The notes beneath the pieces were generated by a model. That model saw only the letters and a program-made list of their open reading frames with translations. It ran no database searches and was not told the origin of the DNA. Source: Stenotrophomonas maltophilia (lineage in GTDB: Bacteria; Pseudomonadota; Gammaproteobacteria; Xanthomonadales; Xanthomonadaceae). From it: DNA of 64,000 nt. This document shows, in pieces, positions 1 through 7,596 of this stretch. A program made the translations under genes and the position numbers. The stretch's first letter is position 1. Every line of letters begins with the position of its first letter. Location: positions 1,000,750 to 1,064,749 of the forward strand of contig NZ_CP033877.1 of the NCBI RefSeq assembly GCF_006970445.1, given 5' to 3'.

Positions 1-395
1 TGCGCCGGTGCCGGTACCGGCGTCGGCGCGGACTCCACTGGCGCGTCGTTGGCCGCGCCTGCGTTGAAACTACCAGCGTCGGCGATGGGTTCGGCCGGAG
101 GGTCATCGTCCACCACCTGCAGCAGGTAGTCACCGATCTGCACGCGGTCACGGCTGGTGAGCGGGCCACGGCTGCCTTTGACCTGTTCGCCATTGACCAG
201 TACCGGCGAGCGGCCTCCCAGGCTTTCGATGAAGATGCCCTGATCCTCGCGCTTCAACGCCGCATGGCGTTGGGCGATGCTCCAACCCTGCAGGACCACC
301 AGGTTGCCGTCGCCGCGGCCGATCCCGCATTCACGGTGCAGGCAGCGGACACGGCGCTGGTCGCGGTTGGGTGTGTCGATGAGGATGTTGAACAT
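1..395 (-). CDS. FHA-domain protein of the Tad pilus locus (3' end outside window)
   Basis: The gene begins at ATG 393-395 and runs off the left edge. The visible 131 residues form a forkhead-associated phosphopeptide-binding domain: GIGRG at residues 24-28, the S39/H44 pair and N68 match the conserved FHA positions (G-R, S-x-x-H, N). After residue 98 the chain becomes an Ala/Pro/Asp linker. It lies 13 bp downstream of cpaC in the same direction. In Xanthomonadaceae Tad loci an FHA module at this place may be a separate protein or the N-terminus of the CpaF/TadA secretion ATPase; the cut prevents a decision. The domain call is secure, the full product is not. Confidence 0.8.
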   Translation of the reverse strand, partial: MFNILIDTPNRDQRRVRCLHRECGIGRGDGNLVVLQGWSIAQRHAALKREDQGIFIESLGGRSPVLVNGEQVKGSRGPLTSRDRVQIGDYLLQVVDDDPPAEPIADAGSFNAGAANDAPVESAPTPVPAPA

Positions 396-408
396 GCGCC
401 GGCTCCGG

Positions 409-1905
409 TTACTGCACGAAATTCTTGTTCCGGCGCGGCATGGCCTGCTGGCCGCGCTCCTGGATCTGCCGCGCACGCTCCAGGCCATCGAGGTTTTCCT
501 GCGAGCTCGGTGTCACGACGCGCGGGGTAACGAACATCACCAGCTCGGTGCGATTGCCACGAAAACCATCGGAGCGGAACAGTTTGCCGAGGATCGGGAT
601 ATCGCCCAGCAGCGGCAGGCGCTTGGCATCCTGCTGCGCGCTGGAGTCGATCAGCCCGGAGATCACGATAGTTTCCCCCGCGTGGACATTGATTTCCGAC
701 TCGGTGCGGCGGGTGGTGAAGCCCGGCACGCCCTGTACCGTCACCGTCGGATCGACACGGCTGACCTCGGCCAGGATGCGGGTGGAGATGTCCTGGTTGA
801 AGTTGACCAGAGGCTCGATGTCGAGCTTGATGCCGTATTCCTTGTAGTCGACCGTGACCTGGCCGAAACCCTGCGGAACCGGGATCGGCACTTCGCCGCC
901 GGCCAGGAACTTGGCCTGCCCGCCGCTGCGGGCACTGAGCTGAGGCGAAGCAAGCAGGAACGCCTTGCCCTTGTTCATCATCAGGTTGATCGTCGAGCCG
1001 ATCTGTGTGGCGATGCCAAAGAAGGCCTGGGTTCCCTGCAGCTTGTTCGGCAACAGCACGCCGTTGGCCGGGCTCTGCTCAGGGGTCATGCGGTAGTAGT
1101 TGTTGTTGGTGAAATCCTTGACGATGCCGGCGATCGGGCCACGGATGACGTTGTCCCACTGGATGCCGAGTTCTTCCAGCGCATTGCTGTCGAACTCCAT
1201 GATCTTCACGTCCATCTGCACCATCGGGCGCATGCCGACCGGGTCGGCGGTGGTGAAGTTCAGCACCGTCGGATAGATCTTCTGGATCGCATCGATGCGG
1301 CTGCCGATGCCTGGGTTGATGTCCTGGCCGGTAATGACCACACGGTCGGCGACCGCATGCACATTGATCTTTTCCACGTCGGCCAGCAGGGTACGGATGG
1401 TCTCGGCCAGGCTGACGGCATCGTTCTCGGAGATGTCCACCTGCACCTGCAGCTGCTTGCCGTTCTGCAGCCACAGGTGGACCGTGGTGGAGCCGGGCTT
1501 CATGCCCATCATGATCAGGTCACGCGGGCCGACGTTGGTGACTTCGAGCATCTCGCCACTACCGACGGCCACGCGCTTGAGTCCGCTGGGCAGCGTGTAG
1601 ACGGCAGCCTGGCCGGCATAGATGCGGGCGCGGGTGGGTAGCGGCACCGCAGGCATGGCCGATGCGCTGGTGCGATAGGCGGGATCGGCAACCGGCGCCG
1701 GGAAGGCGCTCTGCCCGCCCGGTACCGGTGCATGGTTGGTGCTTGCCTGGGGCTGTGCCTGGACGGCGGGGCGCGGTGCGACCGTAATCGGCACCGGGGT
1801 CAGCTGGGTGCCAGTGGTCTGTGCCACGGCCAGCAGTGGTGCGGTGGCAACAGCGATGGCCGCGGTGGCGGCGATGAGGCTGCGGATTCCATTATTGCTG
1901 CGCAT
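409..1905 (-). CDS. cpaC: Flp pilus outer-membrane secretin CpaC/RcpA
   Basis: 498-residue protein with a signal peptide (RSNNGIRSLIAATAAIAVAT), a short BON/pilus-assembly region (residues about 90-200, ITGQDINPG) and a C-terminal secretin domain with the VPGFTTRRTESEINVHAGETI stretch and the LLGDIPILGKLF signature. The secretin should form the outer-membrane pore through which the Flp fibre passes. I start at ATG 1905, which places the basic n-region of the signal peptide at the N-terminus; an upstream in-frame ATG at 1947 would add 14 residues and spoil it. The start overlaps the end of cpaB by 14 bp, so translation is probably coupled. Confidence 0.93.
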   Translation of the reverse strand: MRSNNGIRSLIAATAAIAVATAPLLAVAQTTGTQLTPVPITVAPRPAVQAQPQASTNHAPVPGGQSAFPAPVADPAYRTSASAMPAVPLPTRARIYAGQAAVYTLPSGLKRVAVGSGEMLEVTNVGPRDLIMMGMKPGSTTVHLWLQNGKQLQVQVDISENDAVSLAETIRTLLADVEKINVHAVADRVVITGQDINPGIGSRIDAIQKIYPTVLNFTTADPVGMRPMVQMDVKIMEFDSNALEELGIQWDNVIRGPIAGIVKDFTNNNYYRMTPEQSPANGVLLPNKLQGTQAFFGIATQIGSTINLMMNKGKAFLLASPQLSARSGGQAKFLAGGEVPIPVPQGFGQVTVDYKEYGIKLDIEPLVNFNQDISTRILAEVSRVDPTVTVQGVPGFTTRRTESEINVHAGETIVISGLIDSSAQQDAKRLPLLGDIPILGKLFRSDGFRGNRTELVMFVTPRVVTPSSQENLDGLERARQIQERGQQAMPRRNKNFVQ

Positions 1906-2686
1906 TCGTCGACCCTTTGCCCCCAATGATGAATTGCACGCCAGCACGACCCTGCGTGCCGTTGCCGAGCAGTTCCCTCTGCGTCATGCCACTGAGGCCG
2001 AACGCACCACGATCCTCCACCTGGCGAAGCATCACCCGCATCGAACCCGCCTTGGCGGCGACCGTGAGTCGCTGCGCCTGCGCCGGTGTCAGTTCCAGGG
2101 TGATGTTCGAATAGCCCTGCTGGTCTTCCGAGGCCGGCGTCTCGCCGACGCGGTTGCCGGTTGCCAGTACGTTGATGTCCTCAAGCAGCGGCAGCACCCG
2201 GGCGCCGGTCTGTTCCTGCTCGACGGTGAGCAGGATGTCGACATGGTCACCGGGGGCGATCATTCCGGAGATCGAGTTCGTCTCGTCCACCTGAAGGGTG
2301 TAGCCCACGTTGCCCTTGGCGATCACGCGTGAGAACTGGTCGTACAGCGGTACCAGTGCACTGGCACCCAGCGGTGCACCTTCGCGGATCGGCGCGCGCA
2401 GCATGCGGCCGCTGTACTCGGACACATTGTCCGGCGTGATCGCATCGGCAGGCGGCAGGTCGGCGGGGACTTCGCGCACTGCAAGGTCGCCAACGGTGAC
2501 GATGCTGCCCGGTTCCATGTCGGTCTTGGGCACGGCCACCGGCACCATTTCCACCGGCGGGGCGGCACGCTCGTTCACCGCCTTCTGCACGTAGCGCACG
2601 GCGACCAGGGCCGCGAACAGGCCAAGGGCGAGGGCGATGATGATGAAGACGACGTTGCGGTTGGCTTTCAGCGGGAGCGCCTTCAT
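1892..2686 (-). CDS. cpaB: Flp pilus assembly protein CpaB/RcpC
   Basis: 264 residues. A single N-terminal membrane helix (VVFIIIALALGLFAALVAV) is followed by a SAF domain (MEPGSIVTVGDLAVREVP, about residues 57-75) and the RcpC/CpaB C-terminal region. CpaB proteins sit in the periplasm and work with the secretin CpaC, probably as a gating or stabilising factor. The start overlaps the stop of the upstream pilin-like gene in an ATGA arrangement, and its own end overlaps cpaC, so the three are translated as one unit. Confidence 0.92.
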   Translation of the reverse strand: MKALPLKANRNVVFIIIALALGLFAALVAVRYVQKAVNERAAPPVEMVPVAVPKTDMEPGSIVTVGDLAVREVPADLPPADAITPDNVSEYSGRMLRAPIREGAPLGASALVPLYDQFSRVIAKGNVGYTLQVDETNSISGMIAPGDHVDILLTVEQEQTGARVLPLLEDINVLATGNRVGETPASEDQQGYSNITLELTPAQAQRLTVAAKAGSMRVMLRQVEDRGAFGLSGMTQRELLGNGTQGRAGVQFIIGGKGSTNAQQ

Positions 2687-2868
2687 ACGACTCCCATCGA
2701 CAGCATGTAGGTGAACCCCTGGTACGCCTTGCGCAGTGAAGCGATCAGCTCGAGCACGATGTTCGGCTCGGCGACCAGGACCAGGACACCGACGGAAGCG
2801 ACCACGGCGTACTCGATCAGTGCGGCCCCGCGCTGGCGGCGTAGGGACGGTGGAATGCGTTTTCTCAT
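2683..2868 (-). CDS. second Flp-type (pseudo)pilin inside the tad operon
   Basis: 61-residue protein with a basic leader and a type IVb prepilin signature: cleavage expected after G14, giving a mature start AALIEYAVV with Glu at +5 and Tyr at +6, the hallmark of the Flp family, followed by a hydrophobic helix. The C-terminal part (EPNIVLELIASLRKAYQGF) is short. It differs clearly from the Flp gene at 6786-7058, so it may be a minor pilin or pseudopilin. Start chosen at ATG 2868; a longer frame exists to 2904 but would overlap the upstream gene and bury the leader. It is joined to cpaB by an ATGA overlap. Confidence 0.85.
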   Translation of the reverse strand: MRKRIPPSLRRQRGAALIEYAVVASVGVLVLVAEPNIVLELIASLRKAYQGFTYMLSMGVV

Positions 2869-2878
2869 GGCGGTGGTC

Positions 2879-3547
2879 TCAGTGCTGCGACTGGTTGACG
2901 ACAATCGAGGTTCCCTGCTCGTGTCGGTTGAAGGTCATGGTCATTTCCTGGCTGCCCTTGCTGTAGCGGACAACGCACTGCAGCGCGATCATCGAACACC
3001 CTGCTGGGCCGGAACTGCGGCTCCAGCCATCCGCTGGGAGGCGGCTGGCGTAGAAGGCATCGGTCTGGAAGGGAGACAGCGTGCTTTCCATGGACAGGCT
3101 GCGCCCGGGCGTGTCCAGGTAGGTGATGTCATTGATCACCTGCGTTCCGGACGGCTTCGGGAAATCGGCGCCGGCCGCCGCATCGGGCTTGCGCTTGAGC
3201 AGGCGTGTAATGCCGATCTGTGACTGGCTGCCACTGCCCTTGGCCGATACCTCGATGGTCACGTAGTGCTCGCCGTGTGCATGGCCGATCACGGTCTTGC
3301 CGCCGACCTCGTTGATCACGGTCTGCCCGGGCCATTCGCGGTTGTAGTAGCTGACGATGGACGACACCGGCAATGTGGACGTGAAGCGCGAGATGCGCAT
3401 GGGCAGGCCGTTGTAGAGCATGTCCTTGGCCACCCACTCGCTCTGCGCACCCTCGGGCTCGGGAATGTCGGGCCAGGACGCGGCCAGCGCAGGCCAGGCG
3501 AACAGCAGCGCGGCCAGTGCCGCCAGGATGTCAACGCGACGGCGCAT
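2879..3547 (-). CDS. exported protein of the tad operon, function unknown
   Basis: 222 residues with a clear signal peptide (MRRRVDILAALAALLFAWPALAA, cleavage near residue 23). The mature part has no family I recognise; it holds two cysteines near the C-terminus (GCSMIALQC) that could form a disulphide. ATG 3547 is chosen because it puts the basic n-region first; the gene then overlaps the upstream TadE-like gene by 17 bp. Its place between TadE and the second pilin, with overlapping or near-overlapping ends, argues for a role in pilus assembly or in handling the minor pilins at the periplasmic side. Confidence 0.8.
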   Translation of the reverse strand: MRRRVDILAALAALLFAWPALAASWPDIPEPEGAQSEWVAKDMLYNGLPMRISRFTSTLPVSSIVSYYNREWPGQTVINEVGGKTVIGHAHGEHYVTIEVSAKGSGSQSQIGITRLLKRKPDAAAGADFPKPSGTQVINDITYLDTPGRSLSMESTLSPFQTDAFYASRLPADGWSRSSGPAGCSMIALQCVVRYSKGSQEMTMTFNRHEQGTSIVVNQSQH

Positions 3548-4346
3548 AGGCAGGCAACTTGTCGACAGGCACCACGTCGGGCGCGATGTAACCGGGATCA
3601 AGCCTGCTCAGCGTCCCGATCATCGGGATGCCGGAGAGGCCGTCAAAGGCCTTGGCGACGCCCGCCATGTGCTGGGACGGCACCAGCGGCTTGACCTGCG
3701 CGATCACCGAGCGTGACGAGTTGACCTTGAGCCCGGAGCCGGCGGCATTCCACGGGTCGGCCAGTACCACATGGGTGGCCTGCAGCTTCAGGCCCAGCGA
3801 ATCGAAGGGTTCCAGGTAGGCAGCAGCACTGCCATTGGCACTTTTCAGATCCTGCACATCCAATCGCAGCTGGGCCTGGGTCAGGCCGTTGCGGTTGGGC
3901 GGGAACGAACCGAACATCGAGGTCACGTCGCCGATCTTCTTCATCATGCCGCCTGCCGACGTGCTGGTGTAGGAGACCAGGGCGAGGTCACCGCGCCGTA
4001 CCAGCGGCTGGTTGGAGAAGGTGTTCATCAGAACATCGCCGACGGCTGCATCGCGTGCGCCGGTCTGCGCCTGGCTGACGATGGGGTCGTTGGCGCGCCC
4101 GAAGTAGCGGTCGACGGCGAGATCGCGCTGGCGGCCGCTGGCCGGCAGTTTGTAGTCCGGTGATACGGTGGCTTCCCAGGCGATCGCGCGCGCGGCCTGC
4201 TGGGTGGCCTGGCGGGCGTGGATGTACTTGGCGAGGATCGGGATCAGCAGGAAGATCGGCACCAGCACGGCGCAGAGCACTGCGACTTCGGTGAGACTCT
4301 GGCCGCGCTGGCGACGCGCGCCGCGGAATGGGCGTTCCCTGTCCAT
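3531..4346 (-). CDS. TadE-like pseudopilin
   Basis: 271 residues. A basic leader ends at G15, followed by QSLTEVAVLCAVLVPIFLL: a prepilin-peptidase site with Glu at +5 and Val in place of the Flp Tyr, as in TadE/TadF pseudopilins. One transmembrane helix follows, then a large extracytoplasmic domain. TadE-type proteins are minor pilins needed for Flp fibre assembly. The length is greater than a typical TadE. It starts 15 bp after the lipoprotein gene and overlaps the next gene, so it is in the same operon. Confidence 0.82.
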   Translation of the reverse strand: MDRERPFRGARRQRGQSLTEVAVLCAVLVPIFLLIPILAKYIHARQATQQAARAIAWEATVSPDYKLPASGRQRDLAVDRYFGRANDPIVSQAQTGARDAAVGDVLMNTFSNQPLVRRGDLALVSYTSTSAGGMMKKIGDVTSMFGSFPPNRNGLTQAQLRLDVQDLKSANGSAAAYLEPFDSLGLKLQATHVVLADPWNAAGSGLKVNSSRSVIAQVKPLVPSQHMAGVAKAFDGLSGIPMIGTLSRLDPGYIAPDVVPVDKLPAYAPSR

Positions 4347-4361
4347 GGCTACCTCAGCAGG

Positions 4362-5147
4362 TCATCGTTGGGAGGACGGTTCGCGCGGTACCTCGAGGTC
4401 GCCGCGTTCAAAGGGCTGGCCCACCGTCATGCGCTGCGTGGTCAGGCGGGTGCCATTGCCGTCCAGGGGTTCCTGTTCCAGGACAATGGCGTAGCGGCTT
4501 GGCCGGTAGTCGTTCAGCGCACCGGGAGTGAAGCCCCAGCTGGCACCGGCCGACCACACGCACTGGCTGAACCGTCCGTTCTCATCCTTCCACGCGTTGC
4601 ACGGTTGGCCGGCGACCCTGCGGTTGCCCGCGCGCTGGAAGCCCGGCGAGGCGGTGCCTTCGTCGGCCTCGGCGGCAAAGCGGGCGAGTCCGTCGCTGTC
4701 GGCAGGCGACTGGCTGCGCTCTCCGGTTGCCAGATCGACCTGCTCCACGCCGGAGGCGCTCTGGGTCTCCTGCAGGCCGGTGGTCTCCAGGCGGAACTGG
4801 CAACTGGTCGAGGGGCCATCGTTGAGCAGGCGCCACTCGCGGGTACGGAACACTTCTTCTTTGCTGGAAAGCCAGGCTTCGTAACGGACGGTCCCCAGGC
4901 GGGCGACATCGGCGTCTTCCAGTGCGCGGGTCGGCAGCCCGGCCGCCTGGCAGTCGCTCAGTGCCTGCTGGTAGCTGGTGCGTGCCGCATTGCGGCCATC
5001 CACCAGGGTCTCGGCGATCTGGTCAAGATGGATGCCAGGCATGTTTTTGGCAGCGGCCGGCTCACCGTTGTCCGCCGCGCTGCCACAGCCGCTGATCAGC
5101 AGTGTGGCGATCGACAGGTGCAGGCGATTGAATACAGCAAACGTCAT
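4362..5147 (-). CDS. lipoprotein of the tad operon, function unknown
   Basis: 261 residues. The N-terminus (MTFAVFNRLHLSIATLLISG then Cys21) is a lipoprotein signal peptide with lipobox LISGC. No Asp stands at +2 of the mature protein (Gly follows Cys), so sorting to the outer membrane is expected. The rest is Glu/Asp/Arg-rich with several cysteines and does not match a family I know. The start overlaps the stop of the upstream TadG-like gene (ATGA). Tad loci usually encode a small pilotin-type lipoprotein (TadD or CpaO-like); this protein has no obvious TPR repeats, so that equivalence is not shown. Confidence 0.8.
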   Translation of the reverse strand: MTFAVFNRLHLSIATLLISGCGSAADNGEPAAAKNMPGIHLDQIAETLVDGRNAARTSYQQALSDCQAAGLPTRALEDADVARLGTVRYEAWLSSKEEVFRTREWRLLNDGPSTSCQFRLETTGLQETQSASGVEQVDLATGERSQSPADSDGLARFAAEADEGTASPGFQRAGNRRVAGQPCNAWKDENGRFSQCVWSAGASWGFTPGALNDYRPSRYAIVLEQEPLDGNGTRLTTQRMTVGQPFERGDLEVPREPSSQR

Positions 5148-6673
5148 GGCATCAGGGCTCCGGCTGCCGCCAGGGCAGCCTTGGTGGTGGCATCGGTCTT
5201 GACCAGTCGCGCCTGCCAGTAAGGGCTGAACAGATTTCCGGTCTCACGCTTGCGGTCATCGCGGCTGAACATGCGCAGCTGCACCGGGCGGTCGAAGAAC
5301 ACCTGTGCGGAGGAGAGCGCCGCGATCTTGTTGTTGGCCATCTTGTCCGGCAGTTCCATCTGCGAGCCGGCCGGGGCGCCAATGCCGGCGCCTGACGTGG
5401 TGCGCGCGCTGGTGCCGGCGGTCTCGGCATAGATGGTGAAGACCGGGCCGACCTTGTCGCGGTCACGGTCATTGTCGGCGTAGGGCTGCAGTGCCTGCCC
5501 GGCCTTGACGTCGTGATAGTCGCGCAGGCCGTTGTAGCCGGTGAAGAAGGCCTTGCGATGCTGGCCATTGGCGAAGCGGACATTGGCATCCTGGCTGCGG
5601 TCGACAATCCACGCCGCGCCACGATTGCGGCGCACCGCTTCGCCATACGGGCGGTAGCGGCGGCGGTCCCAGTCCGAGTACCAGCCGTTGCCGTTGCCGA
5701 AGCCATTGAGGAAACGCTGGTTGCGATAGCTTTCCACGGCCTGCGCGCCACCCCAGCCGACCGGAATATCGATATCGGGAAGCGGCCATGGCAGCGGGAG
5801 CTCGACGGCCATGGTGTCCAGCGCTGCCCATCGGTTGTAGTCGACCATGTCGGTGCCGCCGGACTGTACCAGGAAACCGAGGAAATCATCGCTGCGGCTC
5901 TTGCTGAAGCCATCACGCGATTGCATCACCACATTGCGGAAGCGATCGGCACCCTGGCGCTGCGTGGCCGAGCCACCGTTGGCGGTGCGGGGAATGCTGT
6001 AGCGCTGCAGCAGGCGGTTCTCGGCCGTGGCCAGCTGCGTGCCGAGCACCGCAGTTCCGATGGTGCCCAGCTGTGCCTGCGGTGAGTTCCGCTGCAGCAC
6101 ATCCTTGGCGATGGTGTAGCTGTCCAGCCGCGATACGCCTTCAATGACGAGCTGCACCGAGGCAGCGAACATCATGTTGAGCTTGTCGATGGCGATGATG
6201 GCCGCCTGCGCGACAGGCTGGAACGTCTGGCGGGTGACCTTGAGAATGCGTTCGGCGACCTTGAAGGCGGTTGCCAGTGCCTTGAACACCACGCCGATGT
6301 AGGGAATGGCGGAGAGCACATCCAGCGTGGTGCGGATGACGATCGACGTGGTGTGCATCTGGTTCAGCCACGAATAGAGGCTGATCGTCTGTGCCACGGC
6401 CACTTCGTTGGCAACCCGGGCACGGTTCATGTAGGCCGCGTAGTTCAGTGCGCGTGCCTGCTGGATCGCAACGCTGTAGGCGGCTGCGTCCGCCGCGTTG
6501 ACCAGCTCCACCTTCTTGTTCACCACCTGCCCCGTGTTGAACAGCAGGACAATCCCGATGCACAGAACCAGAATGAGTGCCAGCCCGAGAACCATTGCTT
6601 GGCCGGCGACCGTTCGGTGGCTGGAAACGCCCCGGGCCGCACGGCTTCGTGCCAAAGCCAATGCGCTGCGCAT
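5144..6673 (-). CDS. TadG-like pilus assembly protein
   Basis: 509 residues. After a basic N-terminus a hydrophobic helix (GQAMVLGLALILVLCIGIVLL, residues about 24-44) is followed by FNTGQVVNKKVELVNAADAAAYSVA, the typical start of Tad/TadG-like proteins (helix plus N-AADAAA motif). A large extracytoplasmic region follows. These proteins are inner-membrane anchored and are needed for Tad pilus formation. It begins 112 bp after the flp gene, beyond a strong hairpin, and is coupled to the downstream lipoprotein gene by ATGA. Confidence 0.83.
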   Translation of the reverse strand: MRSALALARSRAARGVSSHRTVAGQAMVLGLALILVLCIGIVLLFNTGQVVNKKVELVNAADAAAYSVAIQQARALNYAAYMNRARVANEVAVAQTISLYSWLNQMHTTSIVIRTTLDVLSAIPYIGVVFKALATAFKVAERILKVTRQTFQPVAQAAIIAIDKLNMMFAASVQLVIEGVSRLDSYTIAKDVLQRNSPQAQLGTIGTAVLGTQLATAENRLLQRYSIPRTANGGSATQRQGADRFRNVVMQSRDGFSKSRSDDFLGFLVQSGGTDMVDYNRWAALDTMAVELPLPWPLPDIDIPVGWGGAQAVESYRNQRFLNGFGNGNGWYSDWDRRRYRPYGEAVRRNRGAAWIVDRSQDANVRFANGQHRKAFFTGYNGLRDYHDVKAGQALQPYADNDRDRDKVGPVFTIYAETAGTSARTTSGAGIGAPAGSQMELPDKMANNKIAALSSAQVFFDRPVQLRMFSRDDRKRETGNLFSPYWQARLVKTDATTKAALAAAGALMP

Positions 6674-6751
6674 AACGAATTCCTGGGCCGGAGGCCATGG
6701 CTGCCCGTCGCGCGCCGCGTGCGGTGCGCGCAGGGAGATTATGCTGGGAGG

Positions 6752-6778
6752 GCCCTGGCGGCTTCATGCCGCCAGGGC
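6752..6778 (-). terminator. strong hairpin between flp and the rest of the tad operon
   Basis: A perfect 11-bp inverted repeat (GCCCTGGCGGC at 752-762 paired with 768-778, loop of 5) lies just after the flp stop codon. In the transcript it is not followed by a U-run (CUCCCAGC follows), so it should slow or partly stop transcription or protect the 3' end of a short flp mRNA rather than fully terminate. Confidence 0.6.
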
Positions 6779-6785
6779 TGGGGTA

Positions 6786-7058
6786 TTACTTGTTCTTGTA
6801 CGCGTCCATGCCCTTGGTCTTGTCAGCTTCCTGCTGGGCGCTGTTGGCCTGGTTCTTGGCGCGGTTGATCGACTGCGTCGCGCTCTGGCCGGAAAGTTCT
6901 TTCGACATGCCTGCCACCTGGCTGCGAACCGTGCCTCCGAAGAAGGTGACGGCTCCGATCGCGGCAATGGCGATCAGCGCGGTGATGATGATGTACTCGG
7001 TCATGCCCTGACCGGCCTGCTTACGGGAAAAACGGATGTGACGACGGCTGCGTTCCAT
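6786..7058 (-). CDS. flp: Flp family type IVb pilin (probable major pilin)
   Basis: 90 residues. The leader MERSRRHIRFSRKQAG ends at G16; the mature protein begins QGMTEYIIITALIAIAAIGA with Glu+5 and Tyr+6, diagnostic of Flp pilins cleaved by a TadV/CpaA-type peptidase. The C-terminal half is polar, rich in Gln, Lys and Asn. It is the first gene of the operon and has the best ribosome-binding site of the region (AAGGAGGAA at 7063-7071, 4 nt before the ATG), as expected for a major structural subunit. It is longer than the shortest Flp pilins but within the family range. Confidence 0.92.
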   Translation of the reverse strand: MERSRRHIRFSRKQAGQGMTEYIIITALIAIAAIGAVTFFGGTVRSQVAGMSKELSGQSATQSINRAKNQANSAQQEADKTKGMDAYKNK

Positions 7059-7071
7059 GTATTTCCTCCTT

Positions 7072-7527
7072 GATGGCAGGAATCCTCCCGGGTGTGCGGG
7101 ATATTCGGCGTGTCCGCTGGGGGATCCTGATTAATGGCAGGGCGAGGTAAAGACAGGAAGCTCACACCCTGGTTCGTCGAAAATTTGTCGCTTGTTCGAG
7201 AACGGGGCCAAGCCTATCGACAGAAAATTGACGATACAAGTCAGGTTTTTCCGATATGCAATGAAATATTTGAAAATGTGATGTGCATTGCAGATTAACA
7301 ATTGCCTGCACATAATCACGTCAAATTTGAGCTAGATGCACCCATTTTCGGTGAAGAAATTAACATTCAACTGACACATTTATGTCACGCGGGTGGCCGG
7401 GCGTGTCGGAATTCTGGCGCGTTCCGGTGGCGCGTGGAGAGCCCCGTTCGTATTGAATTCGAACGATGGATTCGAATGTATTTACTTCGCCGGATCTGCA
7501 ATGAAACGAATGGCCGCGCGGCGCGGA
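7072..7527. promoter_or_regulatory. AT-rich control region upstream of the tad operon
   Basis: About 450 bp without a credible gene and clearly richer in A+T than its surroundings, especially 7190-7380. It must hold the tad promoter, but I see no convincing sigma70 or sigma54 pair. Dyads visible: TGACA-N6-TGTCA at 7372-7387, CGTTCG-N9-CGAACG at 7445-7465, and ATTCGAA repeated with a 13-bp step at 7457 and 7470. These are candidate regulator sites only. Confidence 0.5.
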
Positions 7528-7559
7528 AAAGAAAAAAGCACATGCAGGGCATGTGCTTT
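7528..7559 (-). terminator. intrinsic terminator of the ompA-like gene pair
   Basis: On the minus strand an 11-bp perfect stem (AAAGCACATGC, loop of 3, GCATGTGCTTT; 7535-7559) is followed by a U-rich tail (TTTTTTCTTTTCC). It stands 38 bp past the stop codon of the OmpA-family gene and separates that unit from the tad operon. Confidence 0.9.
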
Positions 7560-7596
7560 CTCCGGAGTGCTTCAGCGCAGTAACGTCGTGGTGATA

